A stretch of DNA of 64,000 nucleotides from CAJPQU01 sp052170475 (lineage in GTDB: Bacteria; Bacillota; Negativicutes; Selenomonadales; Selenomonadaceae): NCBI GenBank assembly GCA_052170475.1, contig JBQNAL010000005.1, positions 1-64,000 of the forward strand, in the 5' to 3' direction. Positions 34,461-42,624 of the stretch are shown here, piece after piece. The position numbers were made by a program, and so were the translations under genes. Under the pieces are notes generated by a model. It was not told the DNA's origin. It searched no databases and was given only the letters and a program-made list of their open reading frames with translations. How positions within the stretch are numbered: position 1 is the first letter of the stretch; every line of letters begins with the position of its first letter.

Positions 34461-35083
34461 TGGCGGAGCGGGTCATCGTCACGAAGGGGATGTACGTAGC
34501 TTCGGCCGTGCGCCGGGATCAGTACCCGGCGGAGCCAAAGCCGGAGATCGTCTTCATCGGACGCTCCAACGTTGGGAAATCCTCTCTGATCAACTCCCTG
34601 ACGCGGGTGCGGAATCTGGCGCGCGTGTCCTCCCAGCCGGGCAAGACGCAGACGATCAACTTCTACGACGTCGGCCTTAAAATCGCGGGAAAAGAGGGGC
34701 GGCGGGACTTTTACTTAGTGGATCTCCCCGGGTACGGCTACGCGAAGATCGGCAAGCGCTATCGGGAGATATGGCAGCGCTTCATTCGGGAATATCTTCT
34801 TTCCTCCACCTCCATCCGCTTCGTCTGTCAGCTCATCGACGTTCGTCACGCGACGATGGATTCCGATGTCGAGATGTTCCGCTGGCTCCTCGCGCACGAT
34901 CTCTCGGTGCTGCCCGTAGCCACCAAGGTGGACAAGGTGGGAAAGACATCGCTCGAAAAGCAGATCGCCGCCATCAAGCGCAGCCTTGGCGTCGCGGAAC
35001 TCGATATTCTCCCCTATTCCTCTCTGAAAAATGAAGGGCGTTCAGAATTGCTTGACGTCATCGCCTCCGCTTTGGTAGAATGA
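34460..35083 (+). CDS. engB: Ribosome biogenesis GTPase EngB/YsxC
   Basis: A 207-residue TrmE-Era-type GTPase needed for late 50S subunit assembly. G1 is GRSNVGKSSLIN, G2 lies near SSQPGKTQTINFY, G3 is DLPGYGYAK, and G4 is TKVDK. The start ATG shares one base with the lon stop (TGATG), a typical lon-engB coupling in Firmicutes. Confidence 0.96.
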   Translation: MAERVIVTKGMYVASAVRRDQYPAEPKPEIVFIGRSNVGKSSLINSLTRVRNLARVSSQPGKTQTINFYDVGLKIAGKEGRRDFYLVDLPGYGYAKIGKRYREIWQRFIREYLLSSTSIRFVCQLIDVRHATMDSDVEMFRWLLAHDLSVLPVATKVDKVGKTSLEKQIAAIKRSLGVAELDILPYSSLKNEGRSELLDVIASALVE

Positions 35084-35117
35084 GGGGGAAGGACTTGATG
35101 AGAGGGAGATGAGAGAG

Positions 35118-35570
35118 ATGCTGACGGAGGTGGACAAAGCGCTTCTCAACGCGGTACAGGGGGATCTGCCGCTGGCGTCCCGCCCGTTCGCGGTGCTGGC
35201 AGAGCGGTTGGGTACGGACGAGGAGGCGCTGCTCGCGCGCTTAAGGGCTTTGAAAGAGGAGGGCTATGTGCGCCGGATGGGCGCGTATTTTCAATCAGAA
35301 GCACTGGGGTATCAGGGGTCGTTGGTGGCGCTGGACGTCGAGCCGGAGCGCATGGACGAGGTGGCGGCGGCGGTGAACCGCTATCCCACGGTGACGCACA
35401 ACTACGAGCGTAACGGGGCGTTCAATCTGTGGTTCACGCTCCAAGTGGCGTCAGAGCGCGCACGAGACGAGGTTTTGACAGCGGTCGCCGCACTGCCGGG
35501 GGTGCGGCGATGTCTTAATCTCCCCTCGGAGAGAAAATATAAAATTCGTGTGCAGTTTGCGCTGCACTGA
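35118..35570 (+). CDS. Siroheme decarboxylase subunit (AhbA/AhbB, Lrp-like fold)
   Basis: A 150-residue Lrp/AsnC-type winged helix plus RAM-like domain of the AhbA/AhbB/NirD-G group. PTVTHNYERNG and FNLWFTL are the family motifs, distinct from amino-acid-binding Lrp regulators. Known members decarboxylate siroheme to didecarboxysiroheme in the alternative heme pathway. GAGGGAG abuts the ATG at 35109, so the ATG at 35118 is preferred; it also aligns with the start of the paralogue next door. Which of the two is the alpha subunit is not certain. Confidence 0.82.
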   Translation: MLTEVDKALLNAVQGDLPLASRPFAVLAERLGTDEEALLARLRALKEEGYVRRMGAYFQSEALGYQGSLVALDVEPERMDEVAAAVNRYPTVTHNYERNGAFNLWFTLQVASERARDEVLTAVAALPGVRRCLNLPSERKYKIRVQFALH

Positions 35571-35583
35571 GGAGGCGAGGGCG

Positions 35584-36057
35584 ATGCTCGACGAGACGGA
35601 CAAAGCCATCGTCCGCGCGATGCAGAACGACATTCCGTTGGTGGCGCAGCCGTACGCCGCCATGGCCGAGGCGGTGGGGCTTTCGGAAGAAGAATTTCTG
35701 CGGCGGGTGAAGCGGCTAAAGGAAGAGGGGAAGCTGCGGCGCATCGGCGTCGTCTTGCAGCACCGGCGCGCCGGATTCACCGCGAATGCGCTCTGCGTCT
35801 GGCAAGTGCCGGAGGCGGCGGTGGATATGGTGGGGGCGGCGGTGAGCCAAGAGGCGGCGGTATCCCACTGCTACACGAGAACCCCTGCGGCGGAGTTTCC
35901 CTATAATTTTTACGTCATGATCCATGCCCAAAGCCGCGATGACTGCGAAGCCATCGCCGACCGCATCACGGCGGCGCACGACCTTCCTAAAGGGCAGATC
36001 TTCTATTCCGTGCGGGAATGGAAAAAGATTTCCATGAAATATTTTTTAGATGCGTGA
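35584..36057 (+). CDS. Siroheme decarboxylase subunit (AhbA/AhbB), partner
   Basis: A 157-residue paralogue of the preceding gene. It starts LDETDKAIVRAMQNDIP and carries AVSHCYTRTP and FPYNFYVMIHAQS, motifs of the partner subunit. The two should form a heterodimer that decarboxylates siroheme. The ATG at 35584 is preceded by GAGGCGAGG, 13 bases after the first gene. The downstream enzymes AhbC and AhbD (radical SAM) are not in the window, so the pathway is completed elsewhere or the product is a tetrapyrrole other than heme. Confidence 0.82.
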   Translation: MLDETDKAIVRAMQNDIPLVAQPYAAMAEAVGLSEEEFLRRVKRLKEEGKLRRIGVVLQHRRAGFTANALCVWQVPEAAVDMVGAAVSQEAAVSHCYTRTPAAEFPYNFYVMIHAQSRDDCEAIADRITAAHDLPKGQIFYSVREWKKISMKYFLDA

Positions 36058-36154
36058 GGGCATGTCGTATGCCATGGCCGCTCTTCGCAGAGAGAAAAGC
36101 GGTTCATCTACATGGGAATCCGACCGAGGAAGATGGATGAGGAGATGACATGGT

Positions 36155-37258
36155 TTGAAGTTCATCGCAAAGAGTGTGAGCGTTCTTTTTGTTGCGGTCA
36201 GTGTATGGGGCGTGGCCGTCGCCCCTGCTTTCGCATCGACCATCGTCAATACGGATAGAAGCAACAGGCTGTCGCAGAAAAACAGAAAAGAGAGCGAATA
36301 TACCCAACCGACGCCCGCGCAGCACGTTCAGGAAGAGGCGGTACGGCAAACAGAAGGCGCACAGGAAGAAGAACAGGAGAGGGTCGTTTCGGCGCGAGAA
36401 TCAACAAAAGAGCCTGCGCCCGATAGAAAGGACGCGGCGCATGAGGACACACCAATTCAGCAGGAACCTGTGTCGCCCGCGCCGCCATCGATAGAACCTC
36501 CTGCGGGACATCACGTGGACGAAACGGCGCTTCCCAAAGAGAAGCGTGATCCTCTCCCGCCGCCAAGAGAACCGATGCCGGCGACGCCGAGCGCGACGTC
36601 AGGTGATCCATTCTTTGCAGGGGGGCATAAGACGAGGGGCTTTACACCGATGGCGTATACTCCTTCGGCAAAAATGAAGACGCCTTACGACAATCCGGAG
36701 AAGCAAGCAAAAATTAAAGCGCTCATGAAGGACATTAAAGCAGAGAAAGATAAAATCTATAATGTCGTCAGCTATTTTCCAAAGCGCAGGGTAGCAGATC
36801 CGATCACGCTGTATCCCATCGTGAAAGTCGATAAAGATCATCAAACCGTGAGTCTGGAGTTTGTTGCCTGCTATTCAGATTCTCATGTGTCAACGAGCGT
36901 ACCGATGTTCAGCATGAGCAGCGGATCTACCCAGTGGATCAATTTTGACACGGTTTCCGTCCGCGCGGATGATCGTGTGAGCGTAGTGAAGTACGATATA
37001 ACAAAGTCCATCAGGAATGCTGTGGTGAATCCTTCCTTTGCGACTTGGATGATGGCAGCCGCTTCCAGCACCATCATGGAGCAATACATTGAAGAAATGG
37101 ATCAGGATGCCTTTATGGCCTTTGCTTCCATCGCTAATGCCAAAGAAGTAACCATCCGGTTTAGCGGGAAAGAGTACGAGTGCACAGATAAAATGGGAAA
37201 GCGTTGTCAGCGTGCGACGAAACAACTTTATGAATTGTATCAAATCCTTTTGCAATAA
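36155..37258 (+). CDS. Secreted proline-rich protein of unknown function
   Basis: A 367-residue protein. A signal peptide (KFIAKSVSVLFVAVSVWG, cleavage after APAFA) is followed by about 140 residues of low-complexity Pro/Glu/Gln-rich linker, then a compact domain (about residues 175-367) with mixed strands and two cysteines near the end (EYECTDKMGKRCQ). It uses a TTG start with GGATGAGGAG upstream. The A+T content looks higher than in neighbouring genes, suggesting later acquisition. The linker could span peptidoglycan, placing the domain near the outer membrane. I recognise no family. Confidence 0.65.
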   Translation: MKFIAKSVSVLFVAVSVWGVAVAPAFASTIVNTDRSNRLSQKNRKESEYTQPTPAQHVQEEAVRQTEGAQEEEQERVVSARESTKEPAPDRKDAAHEDTPIQQEPVSPAPPSIEPPAGHHVDETALPKEKRDPLPPPREPMPATPSATSGDPFFAGGHKTRGFTPMAYTPSAKMKTPYDNPEKQAKIKALMKDIKAEKDKIYNVVSYFPKRRVADPITLYPIVKVDKDHQTVSLEFVACYSDSHVSTSVPMFSMSSGSTQWINFDTVSVRADDRVSVVKYDITKSIRNAVVNPSFATWMMAAASSTIMEQYIEEMDQDAFMAFASIANAKEVTIRFSGKEYECTDKMGKRCQRATKQLYELYQILLQ

Positions 37259-37313
37259 GTTCATACCTCGCAGCAAGTCAGGTTCTTCGACCCGTTTTGT
37301 GCTGACCGATTTC

Positions 37314-37350
37314 GAGGGCTGTTCAGTCACCGGCTGAACGGCTCTTTTTT
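37314..37350 (+). terminator. Terminator after the proline-rich protein gene
   Basis: The stem GAGGGCTGTTCAG pairs with CTGAACGGCTC and is followed by TTTTTT. Confidence 0.75.
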
Positions 37351-37370
37351 CGTGCATGGCAACTGCCAAT

Positions 37371-37411
37371 GAAAACGCCTTGCGAGGGGAGGAGGGCTCC
37401 CCTTGCAAGGC
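37371..37411 (-). terminator. Terminator of dinB
   Basis: GCCTTGCGAGGGGA (37377-37390) pairs with TCCCCTTGCAAGGC (37398-37411) with one G-U pair. The minus-strand transcript continues into GTTTTC. Confidence 0.65.
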
Positions 37412-37460
37412 GATGCTGCTCATGGTTCCTTTATTGGCGCTTTGCGCTATCCGTGCCTTA

Positions 37461-38651
37461 TCATGGCGTTTCGTCGTTTTCGGCTGGCTTGATGAGGGGG
37501 GCGCGGGTGAGGATGGTTTCGCCGTAGCGTTGGCGTAGGCTGTCGATGGCGGCGTAGAGGCGTTCTTTTTTCCGGCTGTCGTCAAAAAGGGACATGGCGC
37601 CCACCGCGCCAAAGCCGCTGGCGCTCAGCCCCAAGAGGCGGATGCCGCCCGGCGGGCGCGTCCATTCGTCAAAGAGCGCACAGGCGGCGTCGTAGAGGTC
37701 TTCGTCGTAGCAGAGGGGGACGTCAAAGGTGCGCTGCCGGGTGAAGGTGGAAAAGTCCCCTAGGCGCACCTTGAGATGAACGGTGTGCGCCCGCAGCCCC
37801 GCGCGTCGGAGGCGCCACCCCACCTCGCCCGCCAGCTTGAGGAGCGCTTCTTTCGCTTCTTCGGCAGTGCGCAGGTCTTTGGGGAAGGTGGTCTCCCGCC
37901 CGACGGACTGCACCTTTCGCACCGGCTCCACCGGGCGATCATCGCAGCCGTTCGCCAGCGCGTGGAGATGGTGCGCCAGCCGCTCGCCGACTTCTCGCGT
38001 CAGCTTGCTGCGGTCGGCGCGGGCGATCTCGCCGATGGTGCGATAGCCAAAGAGCGCCAAGCGACCGCTCGTCTTCTCCCCGACGCCCCATATCCTCTTT
38101 GCGGGAAGAGGCCAGACGCGGCGAGGAAGATCCTCTGGGCGAAGGAGGGTGAGGCCATCGGGTTTTTCCATGTCCGAGGCCAATTTGGCGAGGAATTTAT
38201 TCGGCGCGATGCCCACTGAGGCCACGAGTCCCGTTTCTTCTCGAATGGCGTCCTTGAGCGATTGTCCGTACGCACGGAGCCCGTCGGGCATGAGGCGCTC
38301 CATGCCCGTGAGATCGAGGAAACCCTCGTCGATGGACAGCGGCTCGACGAGGGGCGAAAAGCGGGATAGGATGCGGAAAATCTCTTTCGATGCGGCGCGG
38401 TAGCGGGGAAAATCGCCGGGCAAAAAGATGGCGTCGGGGCAGCGCCGCCGCGCCTCTGCCATGGGCATGGCGGAGCGGACGCCAAAGGCGCGCGCCTCGT
38501 ACGACGCCGTGGACACCACACCACGCGCCCCCATGCCGCCGACGATGAGCGGCCGCCCCCGGTACATCGCATGGTCGCGCTGCTCCACGGCGGCAAAAAA
38601 AGCGTCCATATCTACATGCAGGATCCAGCGATTGCCGTTCGCCTCTTCCAT
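37461..38651 (-). CDS. dinB: DNA polymerase IV (Y-family)
   Basis: A 396-residue error-prone translesion polymerase. The catalytic acids are in HVDMDAFFA (Asp14, Asp16) and LSIDEGFLD (Asp108, Glu109). The helix-hairpin-helix thumb (WGVGEKTSGRLALFGY) and a little-finger domain follow. The C-terminus has no clear beta-clamp peptide that I can point to. The frame extends upstream through the VWA gene, but AAAGGGG precedes ATGs at 38657 and 38651; I use 38651. It lies 76 bases downstream of the VWA gene in the same direction. Confidence 0.93.
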   Translation of the reverse strand: MEEANGNRWILHVDMDAFFAAVEQRDHAMYRGRPLIVGGMGARGVVSTASYEARAFGVRSAMPMAEARRRCPDAIFLPGDFPRYRAASKEIFRILSRFSPLVEPLSIDEGFLDLTGMERLMPDGLRAYGQSLKDAIREETGLVASVGIAPNKFLAKLASDMEKPDGLTLLRPEDLPRRVWPLPAKRIWGVGEKTSGRLALFGYRTIGEIARADRSKLTREVGERLAHHLHALANGCDDRPVEPVRKVQSVGRETTFPKDLRTAEEAKEALLKLAGEVGWRLRRAGLRAHTVHLKVRLGDFSTFTRQRTFDVPLCYDEDLYDAACALFDEWTRPPGGIRLLGLSASGFGAVGAMSLFDDSRKKERLYAAIDSLRQRYGETILTRAPLIKPAENDETP

Positions 38652-38727
38652 TCCCATCACCCCTTTCCCCATGGCGGCAGCGCCCGTCACCTCACCCGTG
38701 ACGGGCGTCGCCCGGCCAATCGCGGCG

Positions 38728-39384
38728 TCAGCGATGACCGCTTCGCTCCATGACATCCTCGTCAATCCGCTTTTTCCACGTCTTGTCGAGAGACGCCGCA
38801 CCGCTTCGCAGGGTGCAGATGGCCTCGGCCAAGACTTCGTAATTGAGGGCTGTCCCGATCTCATCATTTTGATAGGTCACGGCGCGGTCGGCATGGATGC
38901 CGATGTGTTTCGCCGCGTCGATGGCATCCATATTCGCGCCGAGGAACAGGAACTCCCAGCCGTACCTATCCTTTTGACGTTCCACCATTTCTTTGACCTT
39001 TTGGTAGGTGTAGCGGCGGCTGGCGTTCTCCATGCCGTCCGTCGTGACGACAACGAGCGTTTTTTCCGGGCGGTCTTCCTCGCGGATGTACTTGTGGATG
39101 TTGCCGATGTGGCGGATGGCGCCGCCGAGCGCATCAAGAAGCGCCGTGCTGCCCCGGACAAAATACGCCTCTTCGGTCAAGTCCTTCACCTCGGCGATGG
39201 GGACGCGGTCGTGGATGACCTCGCACACGTCGTCGAACAGCACCGTGGAGAGCAGCGCTTCTCCCGCTTCTCGGCGCTGCTTCTTGAGGAGCGAATTGAA
39301 CCCCCCGATGGTATCGGACTCCAGACCGCCCATGGAGCCGCTCCGATCCAAAATGAATACGATTTCCGTCAACTCTTTTTTCAT
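38728..39384 (-). CDS. VWA-domain protein
   Basis: A 218-residue stand-alone von Willebrand factor A domain. The MIDAS metal site is visible: FILDRSGSM (DxSxS), a threonine in RGSTALLDA, and an aspartate in VTTDGMENA. There is no signal peptide, so it is cytoplasmic. I recall closely similar Firmicute proteins sitting beside macro-domain proteins, and the remnant of such a gene lies just upstream at 39471. The function is unknown; a scaffold role in stress or ADP-ribose signalling is possible. Confidence 0.82.
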   Translation of the reverse strand: MKKELTEIVFILDRSGSMGGLESDTIGGFNSLLKKQRREAGEALLSTVLFDDVCEVIHDRVPIAEVKDLTEEAYFVRGSTALLDALGGAIRHIGNIHKYIREEDRPEKTLVVVTTDGMENASRRYTYQKVKEMVERQKDRYGWEFLFLGANMDAIDAAKHIGIHADRAVTYQNDEIGTALNYEVLAEAICTLRSGAASLDKTWKKRIDEDVMERSGHR

Positions 39385-39470
39385 GGCAAACCCCTCCTTG
39401 TCGTTGATGGTTCCAGTCTAACAAAAACCAGGACGGGTCGGGTCGCACGACAGGCGACATTTTGAGTTTC

Positions 39471-39725
39471 TTATCCAAGACAAGGCTGATCGAAGGCAAA
39501 CAGCGTCTCATTGATGGTGAAAATATCATATTCTCCCTGCCGGATGAAGTATTCGACGATGATGTCCAACTTGCTGCTGTGCGAGAGCGCGTACCCGGCG
39601 CGGCCGATGAAATCTTTTGTTTCGTCGAGATTCAGTTCCAGTGCGACGGCAAACGCCAAGGCGGTCGCTTTGCTCGGTTGGTAATCGGGATTGTTGATGT
39701 CGCTGCGGACAATGTTGAGTGGCAT
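39471..39725 (-). pseudogene. Truncated macro-domain protein gene (internal deletion remnant)
   Basis: An 84-codon open frame. Its first ten residues (PLNIVRSDI after Met) read like the start of a macro (ADP-ribose-binding) domain. The sequence then jumps straight to NNPDYQPSKATALAFAVALE and RAGYALSHSSKLDIIVEYFI, which I recognise as the C-terminal helical domain of Firmicute macro-domain fusion proteins of some 250-350 residues. The whole ADP-ribose-binding core is absent. The frame is intact, so a small helical protein could still be made. A minus-strand -10 TATAAT lies at 39809-39814. Confidence 0.6.
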
Positions 39726-39906
39726 GTGTACCACGTCCCTTCCTTGAATTTGCCCTAAAGGGAAAACGGCGCGAAGCGAAAAAATGCGCCGCAAGGGGAA
39801 CTGTCAAAATTATAGCAAACGGCGCCGCGTTTGGAAAGCGCAGCAGGGGCGGCGGGATGATGGGTGACGATGACGAGAGGCAAGGCGCTTTCGCTGCAGA
39901 ACGCAC

Positions 39907-39949
39907 AGGAAAAGACCGTTTCTTTACGAGAAAGAAACGGTCTTTTCCT
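39907..39949. terminator. Bidirectional terminator
   Basis: A perfect 19-base stem (AGGAAAAGACCGTTTCTTT and its complement) with a 5-base loop and A/T-rich ends. It closes the minus-strand gene ending at 40000. Confidence 0.85.
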
Positions 39950-39999
39950 ATGTCGATGGATCGAAGGCGTTACCATCGTGCCGTTCGGCTATTGCGGGC

Positions 40000-40743
40000 T
40001 TAATGAGGATAGATACTCAGCATGACAAATTTCTCTTTTTGCCCGAAGAAAAGATATTCGCCGGGCGCGATGGAATGCACCGTCCATTCTTCTGTCTGAT
40101 CGGGATGCGGCGGCAGATCGTATGCGCGGGCGTATTCCTCCCATCCATCATCCACCGCGAGTCCCGAGCGATCGAAGCGCATCTGACTTCCCGGAAGAAG
40201 CGCCAGCCCCGTCACAATCCCATGGGCATGGAGAACGATGAAGCTCTTTTCCGGGTAATACCAGCCCTTGGAAAAACGCATGTGGCCGATGCGGTAGGGG
40301 TTCTCTACACTTAATTCCTTGCCTTCGCCGAGCATTTCCCGCACGGCACGGGTGCGCATACCGAAGTGGATGCCGCCGACGGATTCAAAGTACGCAGGGG
40401 TCAGGGTGCGCTGCAGTGCGTCGCCGTTCGCCAACGTGATGTAGTCCCCTGCACCGCCGAAAAGGCGCCATCCGAGTTTTATGGTTCGTGTGCCGGTCGC
40501 CTCTTGGATGACAAACCCCATACCGCCGTAGACAGAGCTGCCTGCCAGCCCATCTGCGCCGACGACGGCGCAGCGGTTGATCATACCGTCTTCAATCGTG
40601 AGTACCGCACGCCCTTCTTCGTCGTACCATGTTCCCGTCAGCTTCGCCAAGCACTGATCAATGGTTTCCTGCTGTTCCGCCGCACACTGCGCGGCAAAGA
40701 GCAGCATAAGCGCACATGCCATGAGTAAACGAACGTGTTTCAT
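40000..40743 (-). CDS. Secreted protein of unknown function
   Basis: A 247-residue protein with a signal peptide (KHVRLLMACALMLLFAAQCAA). The mature part starts EQQETIDQCLAKLTGTWYDEEGRAVLTIEDG, which suggests a small beta-rich domain measuring or binding a ligand, followed by a second domain with HFGMRTRAVREMLGEG. GGAGGTGCGAG precedes the ATG at 40743; the longer frame to 40764 lacks a signal sequence. It is expressed alone between two terminators. I recognise no named family. Confidence 0.65.
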   Translation of the reverse strand: MKHVRLLMACALMLLFAAQCAAEQQETIDQCLAKLTGTWYDEEGRAVLTIEDGMINRCAVVGADGLAGSSVYGGMGFVIQEATGTRTIKLGWRLFGGAGDYITLANGDALQRTLTPAYFESVGGIHFGMRTRAVREMLGEGKELSVENPYRIGHMRFSKGWYYPEKSFIVLHAHGIVTGLALLPGSQMRFDRSGLAVDDGWEEYARAYDLPPHPDQTEEWTVHSIAPGEYLFFGQKEKFVMLSIYPH

Positions 40744-40811
40744 CTCGCACCTCCATAGATACACAGATACATTGAGCTCTCATCACCAGTATAGCACATC
40801 AGCGAGCAGAG

Positions 40812-40850
40812 AAAAACCCTCATGCCCAAGGAAGGGACATGAAGGGTTTT
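40812..40850 (-). terminator. Terminator of the alcohol dehydrogenase gene
   Basis: The stem AAAACCC-TCATGCCC pairs with GGGACATGAAGGGTTTT (one bulge). The minus-strand transcript ends in five U residues. Confidence 0.75.
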
Positions 40851-40888
40851 CGTCCGCGACATTTCGTCGTGCGGGGCAATTTGTTGTT

Positions 40889-41944
40889 TTACATGTAGAC
40901 GATGGGCTTGATGAGGTCGCGGGGTTTATCCTTCATGAGGAGCAGCGCGTCCTCTAAATGATCGAAGCCTTGGAATTTGTGCGTGAGCATCTTGCCCGGA
41001 TCGACGCGGCCACACTGGATGAGTGCTGCCAATTTCTCCGAGCGCAGGCGCCCGCCGGGCATGAGACCGCAGCGGATCTGCTTGTGGGACATGCCCGCCC
41101 CCCATTCGATGCGCGGGATCTTGACGAATTCCCCCGTCCCGAGGTAATTCACGCTGCCGATGACGCCGCCCGGTTTTAGCATACGGATGGCTTGGGCGAA
41201 GGTGTCCACGTCGCCTCCAGCGACGATCACCCGATCCACGCCCTTGCCGCGGGTCTTATCCAAGATTTGCTCGTCGATGGCGCCGTCGCGGTAATTGACG
41301 ATCTCCGTGGCGCCGTACTCTTTCGCCAAGTCCGTGCAGACCTTGCGGGATCCGACGGCGAAGAGATTGGCCGCGCCCCGAAGCGCCGCCGCTGCCACCG
41401 CCATCAGCCCGACGGGACCGACGCCCACCACGCACACGTCGTCGCCGTACTGCACGTCCGCCAGCTCCGCCCCGTGGAAGCCCGTGGGCATCATGTCGCT
41501 CAGCATGACCGCTGCGCCGGGATCGACCCCTTCGGGGAGCAGCGCTAAATTGCCGTCGGCGTCATTGACATGGAAATACTCGGCGAATACCCCGTCCTTG
41601 AAATTGGAGAACTTCCAGCCGGCGAGCATTCCGCCGGAGTGCATGGGAAAGCCGCGCTGGGCTTCCAAGGAGTTCCAGTCCGGAGTGATGGCGGACACGA
41701 TGACCTTGTCGCCGACCTTGAAGTCTTTGACCAACGCGCCCACCTCGTCCACGATGCCCACGGCCTCGTGACCTAAGATCATGTTCTTTCGATCCCCGAT
41801 GGCGCCTTCCCAGACGGTATGGACGTCCGACGTGCAGGGACTCAGCGCGATGGGACGCACGATGGCGTCCATCGGGCCGCAGGCGGGGCGCTCCTTCTCG
41901 ATCCAACCCACCTGATCAATGCTTAACATGGCAAAACCTTTCAT
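40889..41944 (-). CDS. adh: NADP-dependent secondary alcohol (isopropanol) dehydrogenase
   Basis: A 351-residue zinc-dependent medium-chain dehydrogenase, very close in sequence to the Thermoanaerobacter/Clostridium secondary-alcohol dehydrogenase that reduces acetone and other ketones with NADPH. Catalytic zinc ligands are Cys (SPCTSDVHTV), His-Glu (GHEAVG) and Asp (LSDMMPTG). The Rossmann motif is GVGPVG, and the GSRKV segment with YGATE is the NADP-specific pocket. The structural-zinc cysteines of yeast-type enzymes are absent, as in its relatives. GGAGG precedes the ATG at 41944. Confidence 0.92.
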   Translation of the reverse strand: MKGFAMLSIDQVGWIEKERPACGPMDAIVRPIALSPCTSDVHTVWEGAIGDRKNMILGHEAVGIVDEVGALVKDFKVGDKVIVSAITPDWNSLEAQRGFPMHSGGMLAGWKFSNFKDGVFAEYFHVNDADGNLALLPEGVDPGAAVMLSDMMPTGFHGAELADVQYGDDVCVVGVGPVGLMAVAAAALRGAANLFAVGSRKVCTDLAKEYGATEIVNYRDGAIDEQILDKTRGKGVDRVIVAGGDVDTFAQAIRMLKPGGVIGSVNYLGTGEFVKIPRIEWGAGMSHKQIRCGLMPGGRLRSEKLAALIQCGRVDPGKMLTHKFQGFDHLEDALLLMKDKPRDLIKPIVYM

Positions 41945-42092
41945 TATCCTGAACCTCCTTTTTTGAGATCCATCGGATGCCGCTGCTGTTCTGAAAGAGG
42001 GATGGGGAATGTACGGCGCGGCGCTGAGAACTTGGGCGCGTCCCGTAGGGCGTAGAAGCATGAGGCAATTCCGACGAATTTACTATGATTTT

Positions 42093-42127
42093 ATGGTAAC
42101 ATGAAATCCTGCTTTTGGCAATGCCAA
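42093..42127 (-). promoter_or_regulatory. Candidate adh promoter with palindromic operator
   Basis: On the minus strand, TTGCCA (complement of 42116-42121), a 17-base spacer and TACCAT (complement of 42093-42098). The perfect palindrome TTGGCAATGCCAA (42115-42127) covers the -35, which is a good place for a repressor. Confidence 0.4.
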
Positions 42128-42550
42128 GGGATGGATTTTTATCAGAAGCAATAGAAATAACATCCATGCCCTATGGTTGCCCCTTTTTCCCGTAGAGGAA
42201 CGTGAGGCAAAAGAGTGTAGGTTGTAAAATAAATTGACGCAAAAAGTTCCATTTTGGAACCCATTCAGTTAAACTTTGAGGTAACAGCCAAAAGTCACTG
42301 ATGAGGCGGTAGCGCTTCCTCCACGACAACTTTTGCAAGGTGCTAAGTGAGCGGCTTGGTTTTGATTGCGGGAAAGAGGTGTCAAACCGCGTTCCAAAGC
42401 CTTATTGGCAGAACACCGTTAAACTGCAAGGTAATGCGTCGGTTTTGTAAGGTTGGACAGAGATATGCCTTAGGAAAAGCGCTTTATCTCCTTGTCCCCC
42501 CTTGCCATGTATGGTCTTATGCCATTGAAAGGTTCTTGCACTGTTTTGTA
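42128..42550. other. Gene-free interval with recurring short motifs
   Basis: No open frame of useful length on either strand, and a visibly lower G+C content. Short related words recur irregularly (TTTGAGGT at 42275, TTGCAAGGT at 42333, CTGCAAGGT at 42424, TTGTAAGGT at 42435, TTGTAAGGC at 42546), and GTTAAACT occurs twice (from about 42267 and 42418). GTTCCATTTTGGAAC (42246-42260) is a hairpin. No riboswitch, tRNA or transposase was recognised. It may be a decayed dispersed repeat. Confidence 0.4.
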
Positions 42551-42590
42551 AGGCGGCAGGGGAAAAGGTGTGTCTTTCCCCCTGCCGCCT
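42551..42590. terminator. Strong hairpin after the binding-lipoprotein gene
   Basis: AGGCGGCAGGGGAAA pairs with TTTCCCCCTGCCGCCT. It lies 35 bases past the stop at 42625. The U-tract is weak on both strands, so termination efficiency is uncertain. Confidence 0.5.
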
Positions 42591-42624
42591 TCGTCATGCC
42601 TATGTTTTTTTATGCGTCGTTCGT

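Noticed and set aside
35118..36057. The two Lrp-fold genes as ordinary AsnC/Lrp transcription regulators
   Set aside because: The HNYER...YNLWFTL and SHCYTR...FPYN motifs and the tandem two-subunit arrangement fit siroheme decarboxylase better than amino-acid-responsive regulators.
38652..38867. N-terminal extension of DNA polymerase IV
   Set aside because: It overlaps the end of the VWA gene in another frame and lacks similarity. The polymerase family starts at the ATG near 38651, which has a ribosome binding site.
42060..42600. Riboswitch, tmRNA or RNase P RNA in the gene-free stretch
   Set aside because: None of the conserved cores (B12 box, tmRNA tag-coding region, RNase P GAGGAAAGUCC) is present on either strand.
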